Positions 22,193-31,926 of a stretch of DNA of 64,000 nucleotides are shown piece after piece. The notes under the pieces were generated by a model. It saw only the letters and a program-made list of their open reading frames with translations. It was not told the DNA's origin and ran no database searches. The first letter of the stretch is position 1, and every line of letters begins with the position of its first letter. Origin of the DNA: Nematopogon swammerdamellus (lineage: Eukaryota > Arthropoda > Insecta > Lepidoptera > Adelidae); assembly GCA_946902875.1 (NCBI GenBank), contig OX336345.1:4495395-4559394 (forward strand), given 5' to 3'. The translations under genes and the position numbers were made by a program.

Positions 22193-23014
22193 AAATAAAA
22201 TATTTAAATGAAAAGTAGATCAAGGCCAGAACTTGTTAGGTTACATATTTTTGTGGTACGGAGGTGAACTCAATTCAGAATGCGATTTCTTCCAGTCAAA
22301 ATATTAGCTTATCATGTTTGGTGCATGGTAAGTATTTTACTTACATTTTACATCGCTGAAGTAACCCTTTAAAACTGATTTCAACCTCTCTTTACGATTG
22401 GAATTGGAAATATATATATATATATATAAAGAATTGGTAGTGTTTACTTGAGTCCTTTACCTATATTTATGAAAAAGAATATCGTAAATATTATGTACCT
22501 AAACAAAATAGATAAGTATAACAATATCATTTTAACGATTAAATTTTTATTAACCAATATTGAAGTCGGGAATATTTAAACATTAAAATATTTGTTATTG
22601 GTTATTCTTCACATTTTAGGGATTTTCAATATATTTCATTGGCATCACCAAATTTTATATGGCAATGAGATTATCCTAGGTAGGTCGAAAATATCATGAG
22701 TAAAATTCAAAATTCCTTTCCAAACCTACCTCCATATTATTTTTCATTCGCAATTGTTCTCCCTGACTTCCAACAACCAACCAGTGACAAAAAGAAAGTT
22801 CATCATCTTTATTTATCGGAGCAAGAACATTAAAAGGACATTCCATTCAAGGAAGGGCGACCCTGGATACCACCGAAAACCGTAAGCAGGACATACCGAC
22901 GGAATCACGCCCATGGAACTAAGGTCAGAAATCCACACATCATCCTACAGTCCACTTTCAGCTTTCCAAATCACCAGTTATACTTACCTAGAAATAAAAT
23001 TTCGAATCTGAATT
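22193..23014. other. AT-rich, (TA)n at 22411-22428
   Basis: A short dinucleotide microsatellite lies in AT-rich sequence. No gene seen. Confidence 0.4.
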
Positions 23015-23315
23015 GAGACCACCTCCGCACAGCGCACACTGGGCAGGGGATTGCATCCCTATACGCTGAACTTACCACGGATGCGTACCAATCGGTTCTG
23101 CTAATCCTTCCTCCACAAAACTGGTAAAATCTGGAACGCTCTCCGTGCCCACATATTTCCCCCCAAGTATAGTCTCGGGTCCTTCAAGGGAGGCATGAAT
23201 CTGCCAGGCTGGCGTGGCATTCGCAACCCCCGCGTACCGCCGAATGTCCATGGGCGTCGTTAGACACCTTATGGGTGGCTGAGCGCCACATGTCGCGCTT
23301 TCTATAAAAAATAAA
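23015..23315 (+). mobile_element. LINE-A 3' portion
   Basis: Starts in the coding region (ACCACCTCCGCACAGCGC, GGGGATTGCATCCCTATACG, GGATGCGTACCAATCGGTTC) and runs through the stop region to GCGCTTTCTATAAAAAATAA. Confidence 0.85.
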
Positions 23316-23894
23316 TAAATATATAAAAGGGATGTTTTTCAGAAAAAAAAGTAATACCCGCGGCAAACGCTGAAGTTAGAAACTCTTCCAAATTGCACAA
23401 TATTGTACATCCGCTTAAACTACTCCGGCTTTCAAACTTTTCGTCTGAAATTAGGTTATTGTTGAGTTGCGTAATTGCGAGTTTATTCTGAAGGTGGGTC
23501 CGCGGGGAGATCCCAAAGAAGTGAGAAGACGAAATTAAATTTACATCTGCTATAAACTTTTACTATGAATAAATTTGGAAAATGCATTTCCCCAGTTAAT
23601 TTGGACATGAAAGAGTTTCACAATGATCAAGGCTTATTGTTGAATAGAAAATTAAGAGAATAACTTATGAAAGTAAAACTGAAATGAAATATGTAGAATA
23701 GAATATACTTTAATACTTTCCAATACAAAATACAAAAAGCGTGCTTATTACCTAAGGAAATCTCTGCCAGTCAACCTGACTTAATATGAACCCTTACATA
23801 TAAGGGTAGCAAACAGGGAAGAAGAATGACACAACCTTAATCTAATAATATAATATAATAAAGTGAACAAGACGCCGGACATAATATATATGTA
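23316..23894. other. Mostly unplaced; weak LINE-J match
   Basis: At 23697-23795 a block with AATATACTTTAATACTTTCC and CTCTGCCAGTCAACCTGAC resembles LINE-J (29137). The rest is unplaced. Confidence 0.35.
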
Positions 23895-23970
23895 GGTACA
23901 ATCATCATCATCATCATCAGCCTGTATCGGTCCACTGCTGGGCATAGGCCTCTCCCAAGGCACGCCACCA
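23895..23970 (-). mobile_element. RTE-type tail with (ATC)n
   Basis: Plus strand: CATCATCATCATCATCAGCC, GGTCCACTGCTGGGCATAGG, CCTCTCCCAAGG. Related to the end of RTE-F but with an ATC-repeat tail, a common lepidopteran LINE terminus. Confidence 0.6.
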
Positions 23971-24955
23971 CCAGTGGCGTGCACAGACATTTAAGACCGG
24001 GTAGGCAGGCAACAATTAAGATTCAAAATAAGTACTTAATTTAGAAACAAGTTGAATTCATTTTAATTTTTACCTCAGCCCGGTTTTCATCTCTTACATC
24101 TTCTTCATGTCCACATGAAGATGTTCTGTCCAGCAGATTTTTTTTTTTTCAATGCACCTCAGATATCCATAAAATGAATAAATTTTAATTAACTACACAA
24201 TGTCATAAATACAGATACTAAGGGTGACTTTTAAAAACGCCTTTTGAGTGATTTAAACAGAACCAATCTCAATAAAGAGTATGCAGTGCAGTGAATATTG
24301 ACTACAAAAAGATGAAATAGAAATAAGTAGAGAAGAGGGGCGGTACTTTTTTTATTTGTAAAAACATAAACAAAAGATTATAACACTTCTTTATAAACTG
24401 TACCAGACAATTGCACCGCCGCGCCGGCGGCGGCGCGCGCGCGCGAACGATGCTAGTCCAGCTACACCTACGTTACGAGGCATTGTTGTGGTGTTAGTGA
24501 AAGGCAGTCCTGCCCTGGCGTACTAAACCGCGCATCGAAACACGCATACACACGCAAAATTCCAGCATATAATGACGCAGGATTTGAGTAATAGTGTGAG
24601 TGACCACCAGGTAGTCGTGTTGCCTGCCTTTGCCGCGCGGTGGCGTTGCGTCCGCGCGAGCGGCCGCGCCGAGAGGGAGGAGCGCGCGCCAATTTTAAAT
24701 CATACGTTTTGTCGTGAACTTGAGTAGTTCTATATGTTTTAATTTGATTGTTTGGATAGGTGAATTTGGGACTTTAACTCAGGGTAGGCAGTGCTTTTCT
24801 GCCTTTATGGGATGCACGCCCCTGGCCACCACACGCGGTCTTCCGCTCTTCTCATCCATCCACTACCGGTACAATACTAGAACATATTACATAAACATAG
24901 GATATATTTATCATACTAAATAAGAATACATAGAAGCATACTTATATGTATTATG
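23971..24955. other. No recognised gene; GC-rich patches
   Basis: CpG-rich stretches at 24415-24450 and 24625-24690 lie in AT-rich DNA. No frame looks coding. They could be a decayed GC-rich transposon or a distant promoter. Confidence 0.3.
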
Positions 24956-25261
24956 CACAGAGCATCGAATGCGCGTGCCTGCGCGCGCCCCCTACTAGAG
25001 ACGCCCTAAGCGATAATATTTGAAACCCAAAAACTAAACGCAGTGCTGCTAGCGCTTCGTATGTGTGTGTGTGTGTGTGTGATAGTATCGACACTACACA
25101 CAAAGAGGAGCAAGTTAGGCACACGCACAAAACAAATGCACACGCACAACACACATATGTAAGTCATAGGCCACGCCCACAGGCTTCAACGGCTTTGTAG
25201 GGAAATCGCGCTCAGGGCGCCTCTAGGAGGGGCGCGCGAGGTCGGCATTCGATGCTCTGTG
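24956..25261. mobile_element. hAT-like MITE with 8-bp target duplication
   Basis: Ends CACAGAGCATCGAATG and complement are perfect for 16 bp, and similarity continues for about 55 bp. GTATTATG lies immediately outside both ends (24948-24955 and 25262-25269), an exact 8-bp duplication as made by hAT transposases. The interior contains (GT)n at 25062-25081. A solo end occurs at 12562. Confidence 0.8.
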
Positions 25262-25380
25262 GTATTATGTAATAATAATAGATACTCGATACCAAAGACA
25301 TTAAACTCTTTGCTCGATACACACATTACTTAAACTACTTCATATCTGTAAATAATACATACATTATGTACATACATATC

Positions 25381-25443
25381 ACACACGCTGAATCCCGACA
25401 TTCGGGGTAAGCAGAGTAATCGGTGTTATGCTGCGAGAACTCG
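25381..25443 (-). mobile_element. Rep-C terminal fragment
   Basis: CACACGCTGAATCCCGACA, TTCGGGGTAAGCAGAGTAAT, CGGTGTTATGCTGCGAG: the hairpin end of Rep-C. Confidence 0.65.
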
Positions 25444-25732
25444 AAATAATGTAGGTATGTATTGAGGGTAAAGTTGATTCTAAACGAAAGTAGAAGAGCT
25501 TTTTTTTTTCAAAAACTCACAAACAAAATGAGATTGTGTCCAAGACAGGATATAAGTACCCTACTTTGAGAATGGTTAAAAAAACTATCGTACCTTATTT
25601 TGACACTTTCGAAATCACACTTCAAAGCGAAGCAATTAACATTGGTTTGCTTTCAAGTGTGGAGCTGTGGGTCTCATGGTTACATGGACTCCATAGCACA
25701 GTCAGCGTGGGAGATCCCTATGAAAATAAAAA

Positions 25733-25900
25733 CCCATTACTAAGCCTACGTCGTCTGTCTGTTTGTCTGTCTGTCCTACTACTGTATTTTTTATACCGTA
25801 ATAGCTAGCCGGTTGAATTTTTCACAGAATATGTGTTATTACGGCGCATATAACAATAAATACAAAAAAATATAAGTAAAAAAATTAAGGGGGGTCCCAA
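25733..25900 (-). mobile_element. Rep-D, partial
   Basis: TTACTAAGCCTACGTCGTCT, (GTCT)n, TACCGTAATAGCTAGCCGG, CAGAATATGTGTTATTACGG, up to GGGGGGTCCC. Minus orientation, head missing. Confidence 0.75.
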
Positions 25901-25917
25901 TATAATAATGTGCCGAA

Positions 25918-26345
25918 ACCCCGAAGTGTCCCGCAATCTAGAACCACTTTAACTCGTTGGGGTCTCCGCTCCCTAAGTGTGTTCTATCGCTTATTCCATG
26001 CGGAGTGCTCGGAGGAGCTGTTGAACGGGATCGCGCCGTCCCCTTTCCACCTCCGCACCACGCGCACAGGGCGGGGATTGCATCCCTAAACGATGGATTT
26101 ATCGCGGATGCGTACCAATCGGTTCTGCAAATCTTTCCTCCATAGAATTGGTAAATTCTGGAACGCCCTCCCTGCCCACTTATGCCCCCAATAAGTACAG
26201 TCTCGGGTCCTTCAAGAGGGCGTGAATAGGCACCTGTCAGGTCGGCATGGCATTCGAACCCACATACGACCGAATGTCCATGGGCGTCGTTAGACACCTT
26301 AAGGGTGGCTCGGTGCCATAAATGTTGCGCTTTCAATAAATAATA
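25918..26345 (+). mobile_element. LINE-A 3' portion with ORF2 end
   Basis: Encodes on the plus strand the LINE-A C-terminal motifs (SLSVFYRLFH-like, then CSEELLN, then RTGKFWNALPA-like), interrupted by small indels, followed by the common 3' untranslated block and TTGCGCTTTCAATAAATAAT. Confidence 0.85.
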
Positions 26346-26798
26346 AATATATTATATGCACATAATATATGCATCAATATAATATGTTTTTTTTTTGTAC
26401 GCATATTCTAGTATTTATTTTACGTATATAAATATGTACTACGTGGCTATTTAAAGAAAGTGATTGTAAAGAAATTGTTCCAAGACAAAAATTGGCAAAT
26501 AAAAAAATATACTTTGTAAAAAAAAAACAATTTGCATGCCGACTGTACAGCTGTAAAACGCCGCCATTTTCAATCCCATTCTTTAAATAACCAGGTTATA
26601 TATGTTAACGTCCATTAATTAACCGTTTTTATTATGCTTTACTCTTAAACTTTATTTTAATTTTGACTGCATTGTTCGCCGCATGCGCTTACCACATACA
26701 TCCCAAAGGTTTTGTAAATAATGCTGAATTGAATTAAATTCGCCTTGTGTGTTCCATATTTAAAGGTGTACTATAGGTGTACATATTATATTGATTTA
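26346..26798. other. AT-rich; weak LINE tail at 26660-26770
   Basis: GACTGCATTGTTCGCCGCAT, CATACATCCCAAAGGTTTTG, GAATTGAATTAAATTCGCC resembles the LINE tail at 28490. No gene seen. Confidence 0.4.
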
Positions 26799-27005
26799 TT
26801 GATCTTTCCTCTACAGAACCGGTAAACTCTGGAACGCGTATGCCCCCAATAAGTACAGTCTCGGATCCTTCAAGAGGGGCGTGAATGGGTACTTGTGAGA
26901 CCGGCATGGCATTCGCAACCCCCGCATACGACCGAATGGCCATGGGCGTCGTTAGACACCTTATGGGTGGCTAGGCGTGATATGTCGCGCTTTCAATAAA
27001 AAAAA
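26799..27005 (+). mobile_element. LINE-A 3' end fragment
   Basis: CTCTACAGAACCGGTAAACT, AATAAGTACAGTCTCGGATC, GAGACCGGCATGGCATTCGC, GCGCTTTCAATAAAAAAAA. A deletion removes part of the NALPAHLFPP-equivalent coding stretch. Confidence 0.8.
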
Positions 27006-27103
27006 ATTTATAAATAAACATACGTACAGTATGCGACAGTAAATAATGCACGTCATGCTTTAGGAAGAGACAATCCGGCCGTAGAGCCGTACCGTGTACC
27101 GTG

Positions 27104-27427
27104 TGGGGCCGGTACTTTAAAAGAATAGCCCCACTGCATCTCTCCCCGTGCATGTCGTAAAAGGCGACTAAGGGATATGACTCCCTTCTTATATTACTAG
27201 GTGGTAGGGTTTAACCCACCCGGGTTGGTACCACCGCACTGAATGAAAGGTCGGTCGAAACGGCTATGTATGTAAATAGTTTGCGTTTTTCGTCCAGTTC
27301 AGTGTAGCCGGCACGACCGAAGGGAAGCACTGACGTGGCACCAAGTTCACCCGGTGTTATGGGCTGACATCACGGATGTTGTAGGTGATGTAGTCAACCG
27401 TGTCAGTTTCAATAAAAAAAAAAAAAA
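27104..27427 (+). mobile_element. Rep-B, full length
   Basis: The best plus-strand copy, about 320 bp. 5' module GGGGCCGGTACTTTAAAAG, AATAGCCCCACTGCATCTC, CGTGCATGTCGTAAAAGGCG; middle GGTTGGTACCACCGCACTG; 3' GGCTGACATCACGGATGTTG and a tail of about 15 A. I see no tRNA boxes, so it could be a LINE-derived SINE or a truncated LINE end. Confidence 0.8.
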
Positions 27428-27484
27428 GAGCGTCGTCTCTGTCGCACGAACTCGCACGCCTCTGTGCGACAGGGACGACGCTCT
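27427..27484. repeat. Short hairpin inside the foldback
   Basis: AGAGCGTCGTCTCTGTCGCAC (27427-27447) pairs with 27464-27484 with one mismatch around a 16-nt loop. Confidence 0.75.
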
Positions 27485-27540
27485 ACAACCGGATTGTCTC
27501 TTTCTATAAAGTCTGACGTGCATTATTTACTGACGCATAC

Positions 27541-27760
27541 AGCACAACACCGACCACTACGTTTAGCAAAGTATTCGGACAAGATAACTATCAAGCAGCA
27601 AGTAAGGCACAAATACCCACCCGCTGCACGACTCGGTGGAAGGACCGTGCAAGGTGAGAGGTGGCAAGCCTGTCGCCCTTCAGCACGGCATCTAGTCCTT
27701 ATCCTTTAGTCGCCTACGACATTACGACATGCACGGGGAGAGACGCATTGGGGCTATTCT
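27541..27760 (-). mobile_element. Rep-C, partial
   Basis: AGCACAACACCGACCACTAC, GACAAGATAACTATCAAGC, CGACTCGGTGGAAGGACCG, AAGGTGAGAGGTGGCAAGCC, ATGCACGGGGAGAGACGC, GGGGCTATTCT. It abuts the foldback end. Confidence 0.8.
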
Positions 27761-27939
27761 GTAAATACACTAGAATTTATATAAGCCTAACCTTAAAATT
27801 ATCTAATTGGAAAGCAAAGATCGAAACCTTCGTGACGGCCAGATAATTGTTTCGAAGAACACAAACCTCAGATAAAGGAGAAGGGAAGTAACCACGAGGG
27901 GCGGATGAGGTGAGGACAAGGGCGTATCTAATGGGGGCC

Positions 27940-28000
27940 GCATGCAGCCTACATTTCCGTCGTCCCACCTGGAGGGTGGTGTTCCCAACACTTCTCCCAC
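27940..28000 (-). mobile_element. RTE-F-like scrap
   Basis: CCGTCGTCCCACCTGGAGGG, TGGTGTTCCCAACACTTCTC resembles the reversed GRPPARWDDG-coding part of RTE-F. Confidence 0.4.
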
Positions 28001-28016
28001 AATGCTGTACCGTAGA

Positions 28017-28132
28017 GTAGGTACACGACCAATGGGAAGCACTGACATGGCACCTATTTCACCAAGGTGTTATTTGCTGACATCAAGGATGTTGCAGGTG
28101 ATTTAGCAAACATCAGTTTCCATAAAAAATTG
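28017..28132 (+). mobile_element. Rep-B 3' end
   Basis: GGGAAGCACTGACATGGCAC, GTTGCAGGTGATTTAGC, CATCAGTTTCCATAAAAAA. Confidence 0.65.
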
Positions 28133-28489
28133 TACCTACAGCTAACATAAGATTTGTATAATTAGGTACAAGCATACTATTTCCTAGTTATGTAAGTTGA
28201 TAAATTTCTATGTACTAATTCATCTTCTCTTTAATCAGCACAAATTCTTGCACTACTACTCTGTTCGATGATGGCAATGAGTAATACAATTAAATTTTGC
28301 ATAATTACATTCTTATAACTTCTGTTTAGTTGGTTGTAGGTATAATATAAAATATGTTTGCATATTTATTATATATAGTTTATACATAAATATAATATTT
28401 ATGTATGCACCTTATAGTATTTACTTTATATATGCATCTATGTACATGTTTGTGTCCATTTATTTAATAGTTTTTATTCTTCACACTTA
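28133..28489. other. AT-rich, no feature
   Basis: Very AT-rich. Nothing else seen. Confidence 0.4.
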
Positions 28490-28636
28490 ACTTTTGCACT
28501 GCGTTTTCCGCCCTACGCGCTTCTCCACAGTCATCCCAAAGATTAGTTTACTAAGAATGCTTAATTGCATTAAACTCACCTTTTGTGTTCTATGTTTTTA
28601 TGGTGTCCAATAAAGTATGTTTGATTTGATTTGATC
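28490..28636 (+). mobile_element. LINE 3' tail with (TTTGA)n
   Basis: GCACTGCGTTTTCCGCCCTA, TGCTTAATTGCATTAAACTC, GTCCAATAAAGTATGTTTGA and repeated TTTGATTTGAT. AATAAA plus short terminal repeats mark a non-LTR 3' end related to LINE-H. Confidence 0.55.
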
Positions 28637-28708
28637 CTATGTACGATCGATCGGATTTCATCCGCCCGTAATGTCTCGGCGAAAAACATGACACAAGCAA
28701 ACTGAGAA

Positions 28709-28730
28709 CCCCCCCCCCCCCCCCCCCCCC
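28709..28730. repeat. Poly(C) tract of 22
   Basis: An uninterrupted run of C. On the other strand it is a G run able to form a quadruplex; length is likely variable or mis-assembled. Confidence 0.85.
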
Positions 28731-29136
28731 TCACCGGCGCTCCCCCCCTCATTATCCCAGAATAACAATCTCTAGATCCGCGCATGGCCGGGAGGTTAGG
28801 TGGTAAAGCAGGAGCTTCCCTCACTCGGAAAACAAGAGTTTTCCCATTATTTCCTCGCTGACCCACCCTCCACCGCTTTGATAAGGGTGCGGGTGACAAA
28901 AGTAACCGATGCTGATTTCGTTTTGATTTGTCCGAGGACGGTTAATAGCGATTTCATGAATTCGCCCGGCCGACTTTCGGAAGGGAGCGTCTAAGCAACG
29001 AACGAAACTTTTTCGACAGAATATGATGGGAATGTAATAAGATTTTCTGGTGTCACATTTTAACTATTGCCTGCGTTAGTTTTGATATAGTTTTGTAGGG
29101 AATTTCGAAATAAGATTATGAATTGTATGCAAAAAA
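28731..29136. other. No recognised feature
   Basis: No repeat or convincing frame. Confidence 0.4.
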
Positions 29137-29285
29137 TATGTAGATAGATAGATAGAAATACTTTATTGCTCAAAAAATAAACCATTTTACAAAAGCAAAC
29201 GATGAGTAATTTACATGAGGGGCAAAGGCGGACTTATCCCTTACAGGGAATTCTCCCAGTCAGCCTTTGGATGTTTGAAAGTCGT
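29137..29285 (-). mobile_element. LINE-J 3' end
   Basis: AGATAGATAGATAG, AAATACTTTATTGCTC, ATTTACATGAGGGGCAAAGG, CCCAGTCAGCCTTTGG. Similar blocks occur at 39790 and 56975, all with a reversed AATAAAGTA-like signal. Confidence 0.55.
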
Positions 29286-30668
29286 ATGTTGTGAGATATA
29301 AGTAGGTAGTAGCAAAAGACTTGAGTGTGGGAATGGAAAATATAATATAACGAAAATAACTATGATAAACTATATTATACACTACTAATTATAAATTAAA
29401 TTAAATACATAAAAGTAATTAATTAAATACGAGTAAATAGTTCAGTTAGTTGCAGAAATTTGTTTGAGAAATTACTTTACATTACTACAGCTCACTAAGC
29501 GAAATTTCGCAAGGAGTGGTGTTAGGTTAGTGGCTATGTCTGATTTTCTGATTGACTCCTGTGTACAGCCGCGCCATCCTTATAAAGTAAGTAGTTTCCT
29601 TCCAAGCTCTTTCAGTAACAACCCGGCAGCGATGTGAAAATTTCTAGATTAAGTAATAATATCCTTTTTCAATCGTACATTTCGGACTCCTTCATGTCAG
29701 GCCCAGATATTGTTTATTCTTTATTGAGACTTGCCATAATTTGTTCTATCTGGTTTGATTTTAAAGATGGGCTTCACTTCTTGACTTCAAGATTCTATTA
29801 TATTTTATTCTATTCATAATATTATATACCGCCTACAGTATATTCATAATGTACACCGCATACAGTACATAATATATCGAAAATACAGCTCGAGATCAAG
29901 ATTAAGCAATTTTACTGAGAATTCTGACTGCAAAAGACTTATTATGTGTATCAGGTGTAAACAGGCCGATGAGATGCTATAGTCCATAGAAAAATTCCCA
30001 GAATAGGCATTGTCATACATAATACCCATTTTACCTCGTTCCCAAAATATTGTCGGCATGCACACCACTGAGAAAAAGTTCAGTAACATCTTATAATAAC
30101 TTTTTTCTGTATTAAAAAAAATAATAGTTACCTGCCCGTGGTTCGGATTCCATGCAAAACTGTGAGTAGGTCCAACGGGTTGACTGGAAGAAATTGCCTA
30201 AGGCAATCTAACCTTTCTCATACATTTTAAGTGGCAAAATGTGTATTTTTATATCCTTTATTTCACATTTGTGTATTATTAACTTCGTCTTCCTGTATTT
30301 CCCTTTCGCCTCCTCGCCAAGCTAGCCTTTCTAGGTATTTGTAAGCTATTTGTAAGCTGGATCCCGATACATCAGCACAGCTTCCTCTATCGCAGCCGAA
30401 GCAGATTGATGCCTCACACTTAAGTACACTTTGTGTTAGAGCTTTTAACTTAATTTAGCTGAGAGCGTACGGCGGCTCCCAAGTTAGAGCATGTTTGCAT
30501 ACTGGAGGTTCAGCTTTGAGGAGTTTCGATAGAGCCTTTATCGATGTTACGTGAAACTGAGACTTTGAGCCATAAGAAGCTAATATAGGACAAATACTTT
30601 AAGTGATTTTGTAGCATGGTTTTAATAGTAACAAAATAATTTAGCGTTTAGCATCTAAAATAGTTTGT
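29286..30668. other. No recognised gene
   Basis: AT-rich. CGTGGTTCGGATTCCATGCA at 30138 recurs near 57792. No frame resembles a known protein. Confidence 0.4.
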
Positions 30669-30763
30669 CAATGACATGACACCTAGTTCACCCGGTGTTA
30701 TGGGCTGACATCACGGACGTTGTAGGTGATGTAGCCAACCGTGTCAGTATCCATAAAAAAAAT
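30669..30763 (+). mobile_element. Rep-B 3' end
   Basis: CACCTAGTTCACCCGGTGTT, GCTGACATCACGGACGTTGT, CCGTGTCAGTATCCATAAA. It is the last repeat copy before the Toll gene's 3' side. Confidence 0.75.
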
Positions 30764-31548
30764 ATATATATATGACTTTGTCAATAAAAGTTTGTCAATA
30801 AGTATATATTATTGCACAACCAATATTATGACAGTAGTGTGAATGCAACACTGATTTCTAAAGGTCTTTTCAAAAGCTACATATTTCGAAAATGATAGTT
30901 TTTTTTTTATTTTCCTTTGTAAGGAAAATATTTTATGGAAGTTTCCAAAGACTCGTCAGAGGTAATTTTCAAAGAAAATTCGCCTTAAGTTTATAGTTAC
31001 AAATTATTTTAGTGAAATGTGTTTGGTTATGATTTCAACGTGATTAATGTTGTGTTCTAAATTAAAGGCGAAATTAAGAAAAATTATAAAAATTATAGAA
31101 AACAAATTAAATAAAACAATAAAGATTAATTTTGAATATTTTGTATATTTTCATTTTCCCCTTCTTTCTTCGCACATTATTTACAGAATACAATCAATAA
31201 TTAAATAAATGCTATGTACAGTCTTATTGTTCGTTTCATTCATTAGGAAAAATAATATTTACATAACATAACATTACAGAAATTATAACAAAATAACACT
31301 AAACTTTGGCATTGTACAAATAATTTAAGTGCATCCGTATTACTTATTATTTACTGGAATAAATAGCTTTAGCTGATTTTTTTTTTACATTTCAAGATTA
31401 TTTTCAGAATATTTTCGTTCGTTTCAGTAGATACTTTTAATTCATATTTGATAAGCAATCGATATTATGCTTTCGACGAAATCGACTAAATTACTATCGC
31501 AGGATATAGGAAATGCATCGACTTAGAACCTAATATAAAACTAGTTTT
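30764..31548. other. Downstream flank of the Toll gene
   Basis: AT-rich, without any repeat family of this window and without coding frames. Confidence 0.5.
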
Positions 31549-31554
31549 TTTATT
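31549..31554 (-). terminator. Candidate poly(A) signal of the Toll gene
   Basis: TTTATT on the plus strand is AATAAA on the minus strand, the first perfect hexamer downstream of the stop, giving a 3' untranslated region of about 0.4 kb. Chance occurrence in AT-rich DNA is possible. Confidence 0.3.
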
Positions 31555-31926
31555 TTATATACAATGCAGAATCACGGAACGATATAACAATAAATAGCCC
31601 TGACTTGTTAATCTAGATTAGTTGAAAGTAAAATTTTCGGCTCAACGCTAGTAACTGACAATAATGTACTTTTGTTCTGAATACACATTTTTGTCAATGT
31701 ATATGTTCTTTATGGGGAAATGTACAACTGAACTGAAACGGCTTACAAAGTGACAGGTAAATTCAGAAAAATTGCCAGATCTGTACGTAGAGCCGAAAAT
31801 TTCACCCTGTCAAATCTAATCGAAATTTGTTTCTTAGACAATAATTATCACGGGTTATCTTACACTAAGCGTATTTGATACAATGTTTGCAAGTAAAATG
31901 TGAGTTTACCTGCGGTGAAGCATACG

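Larger units (their letters stand above)
27029..27540. mobile_element. Long-TIR foldback element split by Rep-B
   Basis: Arms 27029-27086 and 27481-27540 are inverted copies over about 58 bp (GTATGCGACAGTAAATAATG and complement). Between them lie a Rep-B insertion (27104-27427) and a 21-bp hairpin (27427-27447 with 27464-27484). Without Rep-B the element would be about 190 bp. Confidence 0.7.
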
